From Candidatus Melainabacteria bacterium (lineage in GTDB: Bacteria; Cyanobacteriota; Vampirovibrionia; Obscuribacterales; Obscuribacteraceae): a DNA stretch of 64,000 bases. The stretch is from contig QKMZ01000005.1 of the NCBI GenBank assembly GCA_003242885.1, positions 372,001 to 436,000 on the forward strand, given 5' to 3'. The notes below the pieces were generated by a model. It searched no databases, was not told where the DNA came from, and saw nothing but the letters and a program-made list of their open reading frames with translations. Position numbers and translations under genes: made by a program. Shown piece after piece: positions 25,971 through 34,738 of this stretch (within the stretch, counting starts at the first letter, position 1; each line of letters opens with the position of its first letter).

Positions 25971-27347
25971 CTACAGCTTCATGTATTTGACGATGTCATC
26001 GTACGCGCCACCCTGATTGGAATACAGAGCATAGTTGCGGGCGGTGGCGAACCATTCCGTCGTGGATGGCTTCACGTTTTTAATTGCGCTTTCCAAATCT
26101 TTTGTAGTGATTGGCTTGGGCACGCCTTCTTTCATAGCCTGTGAGAGTTTTGCCTCAACTGCATGATCTACAACCGAAAAGATATCCGCGCCAGAAAACT
26201 TATCTGTTTTTTTGGCTAGCAGCTCATAATCAATGTTGTCTACCGGTTTTCCTTTTAGGGTCAAACGCAGAATATCCGCGCGCGCCTTTTGATCGGGCGG
26301 TGGCACAAAAATGATTCTGTCGAACCGTCCTGGTCTGCGAAAAGCGCTGTCCAAATGCCACGGCGCATTTGTCGCTGCGAGAATCAAGACTCCTTCATTG
26401 GAGTTGTCTACGCCATCTAATTCTTGGAGGAATTGATTGATTGTTTGGCGGGTGCCGCTCTTGCGCATGTCGCTGCGGCTTGCGGCGAGTGCGTCTACCT
26501 CATCAAAGAAGATGACGCAGGGCGTGTTGCGCCGTGCACTTTCGAAAATCTCGTGCAAACGTCTTTCACTTTCTCCGATAAACATATCTAGAACATCGTT
26601 AATGCCAACACTCATGAAATTAGCCTTGATTTCACCTGCGGTGGCACGGGCGAGAAATGTTTTTCCACATCCAGGTGGTCCGTACATCAAGATGCCGCCG
26701 CCGACCTTCTTGCCGTATTGTTTGAACATCTCCTGGTTTTCGAGAGGATAAATAATCTTCATCCGCACTTGTTCTTTTACGTCGTCCATTCCGCCGACGT
26801 TTTCAAAACTGATATCAGACTTCTCGATATCAATGAAGGTATCGTGATCATCTGCCTCTTCATTGGAGACGAAATTTTTCATTCTTCCGTCAGATGTTAC
26901 GGCTGCCCTGTCTCTATCATTCGCATTGGACATCGGGTTATCTGTCAGACCCAGGCGCTCATGCAACCCTGAATCCTTCACTGCTGAATCTATTTCTGTT
27001 CCGCGAGTGTACGCTTGCCTAGCCCTTTCGATGTCTCCGTCGTTTAGCAAAAGCCTCGAATGAATAATGAAGGCTTTAGCGGGTGGTTTGGATTGCTTGA
27101 TCAAATCTTCGACTATGACCAACGCCTGTGAATATTTGCCGAGTTGATAGCAGCTGTATGCCAAGCCCAGCTTCGCTGTTTCGTTACCGGGCGAAAGTGT
27201 CAGCGCCGTTGCATATTGTTTTTCTGCTTCGTCATAACGAGCGCTGGAGTTGAGCAGGTCGCCCAAGTGAATGCGCAGCGGAGCATTGTCCGGTGACACT
27301 TTGAGCGCCTCCCGCAGCGCGTTGATAGATTCTTCGTTGGCAGTCAT
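25971..27347 (-). CDS. TPR-AAA+ ATPase (CDC48/FtsH-type fold)
   Basis: 458 residues from the ATG at 27347 (AGGA six bases upstream). About 1-110 is TPR (INALREALKVSPDNAPLRIH, AKLGLAYSCYQLGKYSQALV). A linker leads to one AAA module at about 165-410: VGGMDDVKEQVRMKIIYPLE, Walker A GPPGCGKTF, pore loop region MSVGINDVLDMFIGESERRL, Walker B CVIFFDEVDALAASR, sensor LAATNAPWHLD, and Arg finger RRPGRFDRIIFV. No membrane segment or zinc protease domain, so it is a remodeller or unfoldase, not FtsH. Such single-AAA proteins of the CDC48/VPS4 group with N-terminal TPR are uncommon. It is co-directional with and six bases from the TPR membrane gene. Confidence 0.9.
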   Translation of the reverse strand: MTANEESINALREALKVSPDNAPLRIHLGDLLNSSARYDEAEKQYATALTLSPGNETAKLGLAYSCYQLGKYSQALVIVEDLIKQSKPPAKAFIIHSRLLLNDGDIERARQAYTRGTEIDSAVKDSGLHERLGLTDNPMSNANDRDRAAVTSDGRMKNFVSNEEADDHDTFIDIEKSDISFENVGGMDDVKEQVRMKIIYPLENQEMFKQYGKKVGGGILMYGPPGCGKTFLARATAGEIKANFMSVGINDVLDMFIGESERRLHEIFESARRNTPCVIFFDEVDALAASRSDMRKSGTRQTINQFLQELDGVDNSNEGVLILAATNAPWHLDSAFRRPGRFDRIIFVPPPDQKARADILRLTLKGKPVDNIDYELLAKKTDKFSGADIFSVVDHAVEAKLSQAMKEGVPKPITTKDLESAIKNVKPSTTEWFATARNYALYSNQGGAYDDIVKYMKL

Positions 27348-27642
27348 GAGATTCCTAAAAGGCACACGGTGCGGTTATGAGGCGCCGTACAAAACGACGA
27401 TGTACTAACAAGCAAACTGGTCAGAACCCAATTTTAGGTCGAAACAAAAAACACAGTCGGGAAAAGCCCCTAAGTATGTCCCTTTCTTGATCTTGCCTCT
27501 TTTGCCATCTGTTAAACGCGTCCAGCCGGCATTCTCGACAGCTGTTTAATTCTGGGTTCGTCCGATATTTAATCTTTTCCGTGCCGAAGTTAACCACTTG
27601 ACGCGTTGCAAAGAGAGGGTTTTCGAGGAACAAAGCAGCTGC

Positions 27643-27673
27643 GAGGTCATACCTCATGCGAGGTCTTAACCTC
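27643..27673. promoter_or_regulatory. Tandem GAGGT/ACCTC palindromes
   Basis: GAGGT-CAT-ACCTC (27643-27655) and GAGGT-CTTA-ACCTC (27660-27673) lie in tandem, centres 17-18 bases apart, upstream of a short ORF. The arrangement resembles a double operator or two small hairpins. The rest of 27348-27642 shows no gene. Confidence 0.4.
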
Positions 27674-27696
27674 ACAGGATACCGGGGGACACTGAG

Positions 27697-27891
27697 ATGA
27701 GAAAGCAGATTTGGCACGCAATCGAGAATTCTCTTGATTGGACTACCTTAGACAGCTATGGACGTGGAATTCACGCCCCTCAGAACCCTAATAATGAGCA
27801 TCCGCCTCAAGAATCGCAAGAGCCTCAACCTGTTTGCAATAGCGGCGTTTGCGAGCTGACCTGGAAGCCTGGTCGCAGCTCAGTAGCTTGA
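27697..27891 (+). CDS. Possible small protein with CNSGVC motif
   Basis: 64 residues, ATG at 27697 with a GGGGGAC stretch at a suitable distance. The sequence is polar and Pro/Gln/Asn-rich in the middle and contains a CxxxxC pair (PVCNSGVCELTW). It could be a short secreted or regulatory peptide, or non-coding chance. No family recognised. Confidence 0.38.
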   Translation: MRKQIWHAIENSLDWTTLDSYGRGIHAPQNPNNEHPPQESQEPQPVCNSGVCELTWKPGRSSVA

Positions 27892-27951
27892 AGCTTGAGA
27901 TTCACATTCGCCGGTCTGTTTGAGTTCTAAAGCGAATAATAGGCAATAATT

Positions 27952-28020
27952 AGGCTGAGGTTCAGCCTGTCTTACTAATCACAGGGTGCGCTTCGAATTC
28001 GAACGAAGCAGTTTTGCTTC
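27952..28020 (+). promoter_or_regulatory. Structured leader upstream of metH
   Basis: Three stems can be drawn by eye. AGGCTGA-GGT-TCAGCCT is at 27952-27968. GCTTCG pairs with CGAAGC (27990-28009). GAAGCA-GTTT-TGCTTC is at 28005-28020. The last two share bases 28005-28009 and cannot form together, a layout seen in switching leaders. The start of metH is 33 bases downstream. No match to cobalamin, SAM or SAH riboswitch consensus could be recognised. Confidence 0.35.
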
Positions 28021-28052
28021 ACCGGCTTCCGGCATCCAGGTAAGCGCCAGCA

Positions 28053-31000
28053 ATGAAATTTCTCGACGCGCTCAAAGAAAAGGTCCTCATCTTCGATGGG
28101 GCTATGGGCACGTCCATCCACACTTATGATTTGACTCTCGATGACTATGAGGGCGCGGAAAACTGCCCGGAAATTCTCGTCGTTAGCCGTCCGGAAGTAA
28201 TCAAAGAGATTCACGAGTCGTTTTTCAAGGTCGGTTGCGATGTTGTGGAAACCGACACATTCGGCGGCTCGCCCATTGTTTTAGCCGAATTCGGACTGCA
28301 AGACAGAGCCTACGAACTTAACAAAAGAGCCGCTGAGTTGGCACGCGAAGTTGCTGATGCATATTCTAAGGACGGGCAGCAGCGCTACGTTTCAGGTTCG
28401 ATAGGTCCGACGACCAAGCTTCCATCGCTGGGTCATATCAGTTTTGACGAGATGTGCGCAGCTTATTACGTCCAGGTCTCCGGTCTTGTAGACGGTGGGG
28501 TCGATGTCCTTCAGTTCGAAACCGGACAGGACTTGCTTCAGGCTAAAGCCGCCGTCGTAGCGATGGTCGATTACTTCGAGAAAATCGGACGCAAGGTTCC
28601 GATTATTACTCAGGTGACCATTGAGGCTCCTCCGTTAGGAACAATGCTCGTCGGCACCGACATATCTGCGGCACTTGCTACTCTGTGCGCGTTTCCAATT
28701 GATGTGATTGGCATAAATTGTGCGACTGGACCGAGCGAGATGATTGACCCGGTTCAATATTTGACGATGAACACGACCAAGTATGTGTCGTGTTTGCCGA
28801 ATGCAGGCTTGCCGGAGAACGTAAACGGGCAGACGGTCTATAAGCTGACTCCAGATGATCTCGCCACTTCATTGAAGTATTTTGTCAACGAACTTGGCGT
28901 CAACATCATTGGTGGATGCTGCGGAACGACACCCGCGCACTTGAAGCGCGTGGTCGAAGTAATTGGACATGTGCCGCCAAAAGTTCGGCACCCCGAATAC
29001 ACGCCAGCTACAGCGAGCATATACACGTCAGTTGCGATGCACGTCGATCCGGCGCCGTTGATTATCGGTGAGCGGACAAACACCAACGGCAGCCGTAAAT
29101 TCAAACAGCTTCTCAACAAAGAAGATTGGGATGGCATGGTTGCGATGGCTCGCGACCAAGAGAAGGAAGGCGCGCATGTGCTCGATGTTTGCACCGCCTA
29201 CGTCGGTCGCGATGAAGTCAAAGACATGTCTACGTTCATCAGGCGTTTGAACACGGAATTGCAGATTCCTCAGGTCATCGACTCGACTGAATATCCTGTT
29301 TTAGAAACCTCGCTCAAGCTAATCGCCGGACGTCCGATTATCAATTCCATCAACCTTGAAGATGGCGTCGATAAGATGCTCAAAAAGGTCCGTTTGATCA
29401 AACGCTTCGGAGCCGCAACAATCGCGCTTACCATCGATGAAAGCGGTATGGCAAAAGAAGCCGAGAAAAAACTTGAAGTTGCCAAACGCATTTTTGACCT
29501 TTCGCTTGCTGAAGGGCTGCGCCCGGAAGATCTGATTTTCGATGCGCTGACATTCACACTCTCCACTGGCAACGAAGATGATCGCAAGCTTGGTCTGGCG
29601 ACGCTAGATGGCATTCGCATGATCAAAGAAACCCTGCCTGGCGTTAAAACCGTGCTTGGGGTCAGCAATATTTCGTTTGGTTTTGACCCGCACATTCGCC
29701 AGATCCTCAATTCTGTCTTTCTGCATTACGCTGTTGAAGCCGGTCTCGATATGGCAATCGTCAATGCGCAGAAGATTTTGCCACTCTACAAAATTGATGA
29801 AGCCGAGCGCGAATTGCACAGAAAGCTTGTCTTCGACGAGCGCACGTCAGACTATGATCCGCTCTTCAAGCTGCTTGAGTATTATCAGAATACGGACACT
29901 AAGGCTGCGAAGTCGGTCAAACATAAAGGTCCGCAAGAGATTGAGGATGTTCTCAAAGAGCGCATCATCGATGGCAATCGCGTAGCGCTGGAGAAAGATC
30001 TCGACATTGCGCTCAAGAAATATGCGCCTCTGGAAATTATCAATTCGATCTTGCTCGAAGGTATGAAAGTTGTCGGCGATCTTTTCGGCGCCGGCAAGAT
30101 GCAGCTGCCGTTCGTTCTCCAGTCTGCCGAAACGATGAAGGCGTCAGTCGCTTATCTTGAACAATTCATGGAAAAGGTCGAAGGATCTCAACGTGGCACA
30201 ATGGTGTTAGCTACCGTCAAAGGCGATGTGCACGACATCGGCAAAAATCTTGTCGACATAATTTTGAGCAATAACGGCTACAAGGTAATCAATCTCGGCA
30301 TCAAGCAGCCGATTGAAAACATTATTGCTTCTGCAATCGAGAACAAAGCTGATTGCGTTGGTATGAGCGGTCTGCTGGTTAAGTCGACCGTCATCATGAA
30401 AGAGAATCTGGAAATTCTCAATCAGCGCGGCATTGCGATTCCGGTAATTCTAGGTGGTGCTGCGCTGACTCGCCGCTATGTGGAAGACGACTGTCGCCGC
30501 GTTTATAAAGGAACCCTTTTCTACGGGCAGGACGCATTCGATGATTTGAAGATCATGGAAGCGCTCGCAAGCAAAGATCAAGCGATGATCACCAAGATGA
30601 TGGGCGTACAGCCAGGACAGCATAATCCTGACGCGGACGACGATGATACGGAGTCTGCAGAAAGTACTGTTCGAGTGACAGAAAAGAAAACTCAGCCGGA
30701 AACATTGGATTTTAGTCCTGGTGAACCTGAAGCGAAACCAGCGAAGAATGGCGCAAAGTCGAGTGTTGACGATAATTCTCAGCCGAACGAAACTTCTAAT
30801 TTGCTATCGAAGGCGAAGTCTGGTTCTCAATTCGCCGAGTCAGATGTGAAACGAAACGAAGATACTTTTGCACCGCCGTTTTGGGGCAGCAAAGTTGTTG
30901 AAGATGTTCCGCTTTCTGAAGTCTTCAAATACATCAACGAGAATGCATTGATTCGCGGACAGTGGAGAGTGCGTCAGGGAGGCACAACACATGCCGAGTA

Positions 31001-31757
31001 CGAACAGCTACTCGACACCAAAGTACGTCCGGTTCTTCGTGCTCTTGAGAAAGAGTGCATTGAGAAAAAATTACTCGTCCCGAAAGCTGTCTATGGATAT
31101 TTCCCAGTTCAAGCTCACGGCAATGATTTGATCGTCTACAAGGTGAATGATTCTTTCCTCAAGAAAGTGAAAGAACTGGGCGTTAAGGCTGGCGAAGTGC
31201 TGAAGCTGAAATCAGCTGATATTCCCAATCTTGAAGAGTGGACGCGATTCTCATTCCCGCGCCAAGATCATGCTCGCCACTTATGCATTTCTGACTTCTT
31301 TCATTCACGCGAAGAAGGTTTGATTGATATATTGCCCGCGCAAATTGTCACAATGGGTTCTGGTGCATCAGTCCATTCCGAACAATTATTCAAGAGAGAT
31401 AAATACACTGACTATCTGTATTTCCACGGGCTTTCCGTAGAGTCGGCAGAAGGCCTCGCTGAGGTGATTCACAAGCGAGTTCGCGAAGAACTTGGACTGG
31501 TGAAGTTCGACGCTGAAGATCGCAACAAGTTTTTCCAGCAAGGATATCGTGGTACCAGATACAGTTTTGGCTACCCTGCTTGCCCGAATCTCGAAGACCA
31601 GGTTCAACTGTTCCAACTTTTAGAACCAGAACGTATCGGTGTGTCCTTGAGCGAAGAATTCATGCTTGTACCAGAGCAATCGACATCCGCCGTCGTGGTT
31701 GTTCACCCTGAAGCCAAATACTTCAATGTAAAGCGCCAGGAATCCGCCCGGGTTTAA
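28053..31757 (+). CDS. metH: Cobalamin-dependent methionine synthase
   Basis: 1234 residues with all four MetH modules. It methylates homocysteine to methionine from 5-methyltetrahydrofolate through cobalamin. The homocysteine/zinc barrel (1-305) has ligands Cys223 (GINCATGP), Cys289 and Cys290 (GGCCGTTP). The folate barrel (about 335-610) shows IIGERTNTNGSRKFKQLL and SINLEDG. The cap and B12 domain (about 640-850) has DVHDIGKN with cobalt-binding His727 and the loop VGMSGLLVKST. The AdoMet reactivation domain (about 940-1234) has RGTRYSFGYPACPN. Between the last two lies an acidic low-complexity linker of about 90 residues (850-940, including ADDDDTESAEST), longer than in E. coli MetH. The leader may be structured. 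A YitJ-type methyltransferase at 34739-36718 may partly overlap in function. Confidence 0.97.
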   Translation: MKFLDALKEKVLIFDGAMGTSIHTYDLTLDDYEGAENCPEILVVSRPEVIKEIHESFFKVGCDVVETDTFGGSPIVLAEFGLQDRAYELNKRAAELAREVADAYSKDGQQRYVSGSIGPTTKLPSLGHISFDEMCAAYYVQVSGLVDGGVDVLQFETGQDLLQAKAAVVAMVDYFEKIGRKVPIITQVTIEAPPLGTMLVGTDISAALATLCAFPIDVIGINCATGPSEMIDPVQYLTMNTTKYVSCLPNAGLPENVNGQTVYKLTPDDLATSLKYFVNELGVNIIGGCCGTTPAHLKRVVEVIGHVPPKVRHPEYTPATASIYTSVAMHVDPAPLIIGERTNTNGSRKFKQLLNKEDWDGMVAMARDQEKEGAHVLDVCTAYVGRDEVKDMSTFIRRLNTELQIPQVIDSTEYPVLETSLKLIAGRPIINSINLEDGVDKMLKKVRLIKRFGAATIALTIDESGMAKEAEKKLEVAKRIFDLSLAEGLRPEDLIFDALTFTLSTGNEDDRKLGLATLDGIRMIKETLPGVKTVLGVSNISFGFDPHIRQILNSVFLHYAVEAGLDMAIVNAQKILPLYKIDEAERELHRKLVFDERTSDYDPLFKLLEYYQNTDTKAAKSVKHKGPQEIEDVLKERIIDGNRVALEKDLDIALKKYAPLEIINSILLEGMKVVGDLFGAGKMQLPFVLQSAETMKASVAYLEQFMEKVEGSQRGTMVLATVKGDVHDIGKNLVDIILSNNGYKVINLGIKQPIENIIASAIENKADCVGMSGLLVKSTVIMKENLEILNQRGIAIPVILGGAALTRRYVEDDCRRVYKGTLFYGQDAFDDLKIMEALASKDQAMITKMMGVQPGQHNPDADDDDTESAESTVRVTEKKTQPETLDFSPGEPEAKPAKNGAKSSVDDNSQPNETSNLLSKAKSGSQFAESDVKRNEDTFAPPFWGSKVVEDVPLSEVFKYINENALIRGQWRVRQGGTTHAEYEQLLDTKVRPVLRALEKECIEKKLLVPKAVYGYFPVQAHGNDLIVYKVNDSFLKKVKELGVKAGEVLKLKSADIPNLEEWTRFSFPRQDHARHLCISDFFHSREEGLIDILPAQIVTMGSGASVHSEQLFKRDKYTDYLYFHGLSVESAEGLAEVIHKRVREELGLVKFDAEDRNKFFQQGYRGTRYSFGYPACPNLEDQVQLFQLLEPERIGVSLSEEFMLVPEQSTSAVVVVHPEAKYFNVKRQESARV

Positions 31758-32218
31758 TGAAGCTTTGGCTGTTGCGTGGGAGCGCCAGCGATCGGGATGT
31801 CTCGCCGCCAACTGGGAGACTTGCAAGTTCTTCTAACGCCTGGGAGCGCCGGCGGCTCGCCGGCTCATGCCTGGCATACCCATACACGAAAATTGGGCCC
31901 CCTCGCTCCCGAAAAGCCTATAAATCCCTTTGAAAACCCACCTGGGTGGCGCTCTTGCCTTCTTGTTCCTGCCATTTTGTATCCCCTACCCTGTACATGT
32001 TTATAAGTATGGGGGAATTCGGCTATTGAAAAATGGGGGGAGAATGATAACGGGTCCTTCTGCGGACAGAATTTCCCGAAGAGACCCGAACAGCCAAATA
32101 GCTTTTGTCAGCTTGCAGCTCAGTTGCGAGGGCGCCGTCTGCGGTGCTCATGGCGCCGCCTATATTCATGCCTGGGCGCCTTTCGAAAATAGAGTGTGGA
32201 TTCAAAGCCGGTGCCAAA
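31758..32218. other. Intergenic region with GC-rich repeats
   Basis: About 460 bases. Near 31778 and 31844 the phrase TGGGAGCGCC occurs twice; the second copy leads into a palindrome GCCGGCGGCTCGCCGGC. The later part (32000-32218) is unremarkable and should contain the promoter of the TPR gene. No ORF with coding character. Confidence 0.4.
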
Positions 32219-33199
32219 ATGAAAGTAAACAGTATCGAAGATGTCGAAAGATTTTTGACCATTCAAGAGCAGGCGTTGGGCTCGAACAGCCCCGAAGTGG
32301 CGATAACGCTTCAGCGGTTGGCGGGGCTGTATCTTGATCAAGGAGATTTGCTTAAAGCAGAAACGATATACGAACGTGCGCTCAGCATATTAGAAGTCGC
32401 CGCCGCACCTCATCGAGCCAGCGCTGCTGCGGTCGGACAGAAGCTATACGAGATCAGCCAGAAGAAGAGAGAGAAGGAAGCTGCTGCTGCGCGTCGCGGA
32501 GGCACGATTCCACCTCATGCACGCAGAACTTTGCAAGATACGCCGCTCACGCTATCCATGGGCGGCATTCCTACAGTTGATGCGTACTTCGCGAAGATGA
32601 AGTCCACCAACGAACAGCCGCGACTCGGCTCCGCAACAAGCGATCATGAAGAGCTTGGTCTGTCGCACACGGATTTGAGCGGTAAGACCGATAAACCGAA
32701 GAAAGTCACCGAATCGATGATCATGGAGGCGCAGTCTGAGATTACGCTGTTGCGCCAGATGGTCGGCAGTAAGAATGTCTCAGTAGCTGACGCTTTGACA
32801 AAACTGGCAGATTTGTACTGCCGCAAAAAAATGTACAAAGAGATGGAACCTCTGCTCATCGAAGCTCTGCAGATTCGGGAAGATACGTTTGGCGAAGAAC
32901 ATCATACTGTTTCGACAGAATTGAAAAATCTCGCGCGAGTATACATGGCGCAAGAACGCTTTTCAGTTGCAGAGCCACTTTTGAAGCGCGCGATCAGTAT
33001 TCGCACTAAGGCGTATGGACGGCAACACAGAAGAACAATTGACGCGCTGGAGCTTTACGTCACGCTTTTGAAGAAAACCAATCGGTTTGAGAAGGCTGAT
33101 GAGATTCAAAGTCGCATCAATGACCCCAACGACAAAGATGCAATCAGCACGGACACCTCGACCGAGCACGATGCATATAAATTAGACAAAGTACGATAG
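32219..33199 (+). CDS. Kinesin-light-chain-type TPR protein
   Basis: 326 residues from the ATG at 32219 (the frame runs further upstream without coding character). N-terminal TPR-like pair: SNSPEVAITLQRLAGLYLDQ with GDLLKAETIYERALSILE. The C-terminal half has TPR_12/TPR_10 units of kinesin-light-chain style: VSVADALTKLADLYCRKKMY, TVSTELKNLARVYMAQERFS and RRTIDALELYVTLLKKTNRF. The region between (about 110-200) is polar and probably disordered. No signal peptide. Probably a protein-interaction scaffold; the partner is unknown. Confidence 0.83.
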   Translation: MKVNSIEDVERFLTIQEQALGSNSPEVAITLQRLAGLYLDQGDLLKAETIYERALSILEVAAAPHRASAAAVGQKLYEISQKKREKEAAAARRGGTIPPHARRTLQDTPLTLSMGGIPTVDAYFAKMKSTNEQPRLGSATSDHEELGLSHTDLSGKTDKPKKVTESMIMEAQSEITLLRQMVGSKNVSVADALTKLADLYCRKKMYKEMEPLLIEALQIREDTFGEEHHTVSTELKNLARVYMAQERFSVAEPLLKRAISIRTKAYGRQHRRTIDALELYVTLLKKTNRFEKADEIQSRINDPNDKDAISTDTSTEHDAYKLDKVR

Positions 33200-33211
33200 T
33201 CATTCGCCTTT

Positions 33212-33238
33212 GTAGGAGCGGCACCAATGCCGTTCGCC
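33212..33238. repeat. Variant of the dispersed palindrome
   Basis: GTAGGAGCGGCACCAATGCC followed by GTTCGCC. It keeps the GTAGG entry and the GCGxC...G(T)CGC arms around a changed core. It lies 13 bases after the TPR gene stop. Confidence 0.5.
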
Positions 33239-33284
33239 TGAATAAGTCCCTAATAGGACAAGCAACAATTTTCGGTGCAGAAGC

Positions 33285-33311
33285 CTAGCCCGGTTTAAAC
33301 AGCCGGGCTAG
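33285..33311. terminator. Perfect inverted repeat, possible terminator
   Basis: CTAGCCCGG (33285-33293) and CCGGGCTAG (33303-33311) form a nine-pair stem with a nine-base loop. Only a weak T-rich stretch (CTTGTTTG) follows, so it may act as terminator or attenuator. Confidence 0.55.
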
Positions 33312-33401
33312 TAGCTTGTTTGGGCGCTCCCCAATAATTTCCAAATTGCCAAATACAATTTCTGGTATCAATCTCCCTGCACTCTCACACTTGGAACGAC
33401 A

Positions 33402-33668
33402 ATGTTCAATGATTGTCTGTACTCACAGTTAAAAGAATTGTTTCCCGTTCGAAGTCGTTCGCTCGAGTCGTTTGAGCCTAGCGATATGACACCTTTTATC
33501 GCGCCAGACGGCAGCAAGTTTTACACCGACCAGAGCGGCGACATCATGTATGCCGAGTACGCGTCAGGCGCAATCGTTACCATGCAACACAGCACTGTTA
33601 CCGCTCGAACCGCTTGCGGTGATCATTGGGTCGTGAGTTCGGGCGGTCTCTCTTTTCGAGTCGACTAA
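33402..33668 (+). CDS. Small hypothetical protein
   Basis: 88 residues. The first 30 residues are polar; the second half is strand-like with a repeated surface pattern (DGSKFYTDQSGDIMYAEYAS, then GAIVTMQHSTVTARTACGDH), reminiscent of short beta-hairpin modules. A GGAACGAC stretch precedes the ATG. No family recognised. It precedes the DUF4328 gene on the same strand by about 170 bases. Confidence 0.5.
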   Translation: MFNDCLYSQLKELFPVRSRSLESFEPSDMTPFIAPDGSKFYTDQSGDIMYAEYASGAIVTMQHSTVTARTACGDHWVVSSGGLSFRVD

Positions 33669-33839
33669 TTCCAGTACAAAAGTTTTTCCGCGCTGACAAC
33701 GAGCTGGGCCCCCGGGCCCGGCTTATGTCATTTCTGGAGAAATTGTATGCAAGAGGCCATGAATCCTTGTCATTGTGCAGTAAGATTGATTACTTGGTAG
33801 TAACTGATGCCAAGTTCTACGTCAACAGGATGGATAAAC

Positions 33840-34724
33840 ATGGGCTTCAAAAAGGACAGCGCCAAAGAGAAAGCAAAGGAGAAAGTTTTTCCTTATGCTC
33901 CCCTGGCAAAGTTGGCGAAAATAATAAGGTACATGTTCGTCGCTTCCGTTGCGATATCAGTTTTGCGAATTGCGCTGGACGTTTGGGGTTACTCTTTCAT
34001 TGAGCAAATCCGTGCAGGTGTCAAAGTCTCCGAAGACCAAGGGCTTTTGCTTGATGCGATTGTCGGGTTAGGTGCGCTTGTAGAGATATTGCTGCACTTC
34101 GTTCTTGGTATCACTTTCTTGAGATGGTTTTATTTGTTGCGCCGCAACATGTCTGCTCTTAATGCGCCGTTTTTCGAGGGGCATCCTCTCGATGTTGTTG
34201 GTTCATTTCTCATTCCGATTGTCAACCTATTCCAGCCTCTAGCGCGCGCGGAGGACATTTGGAAAGCCACTGATCTCACCTTCCCGAGAGACCGGCATTG
34301 GACTGGTGCGAAAAATTCCGGACTTTTATCAGCTTGGTGGTGGATGTTCATTGCACAGAACATTGCTCACCAAGTGGCAGGCTTCTTCGCGCAGGAGTCG
34401 ACGAAAAAAGGTGTTTCGCTAAGAGAGCTCTCCAACGTTTATATCTCGTCTGGTATTGCCGAATCGGTGTCAATTGTTGCAGCGATTCTGGCAATGAAAG
34501 TCGTCGCTGCGCTGACAGACCGGCAGGAAAAGTATCACGCGGCTTGGCTTGCAAATGCTGAGCAATCAGTAAGTGCAGAGCAAACAGCGAGTGCGGAGCA
34601 AACTTCGAGTACAGAGTCTGATGCACATTCAGCAGATACAGTTTCGGCTGAAGTCCCTTCGGCAGACACGCAGCCAGTAGGAAAAGATCCAACAGATCCG
34701 CATTCCGACTCAATGCCCAATTGA
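33840..34724 (+). CDS. DUF4328-type membrane protein
   Basis: 294 residues from the ATG at 33840 (AGGA upstream). Four or so membrane segments: IIRYMFVASVAISVLRIALD, GLGALVEILLHFVLGITFLR, a segment around VVGSFLIPIVNLFQPLARAE, and SSGIAESVSIVAAILAMKVV. The stretch FLRWFYLLRRNM, then PIVNLFQPLARAEDIWKAT and LLSAWWWMFI is the signature of DUF4328. The last 60 residues are a disordered Ser/Ala/Glu/Thr tail with SAEQ-type repeats (SVSAEQTASAEQTSSTES). Function of the family is unknown. The convergent YitJ-type gene starts its 3' end 14 bases away. Confidence 0.83.
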   Translation: MGFKKDSAKEKAKEKVFPYAPLAKLAKIIRYMFVASVAISVLRIALDVWGYSFIEQIRAGVKVSEDQGLLLDAIVGLGALVEILLHFVLGITFLRWFYLLRRNMSALNAPFFEGHPLDVVGSFLIPIVNLFQPLARAEDIWKATDLTFPRDRHWTGAKNSGLLSAWWWMFIAQNIAHQVAGFFAQESTKKGVSLRELSNVYISSGIAESVSIVAAILAMKVVAALTDRQEKYHAAWLANAEQSVSAEQTASAEQTSSTESDAHSADTVSAEVPSADTQPVGKDPTDPHSDSMPN

Positions 34725-34738
34725 AAAAAGCTTCGCGA

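Noticed and set aside
27892..28052. Cobalamin or SAM riboswitch before metH
   Set aside because: The conserved cores of these riboswitches could not be found; only unnamed hairpins are reported.
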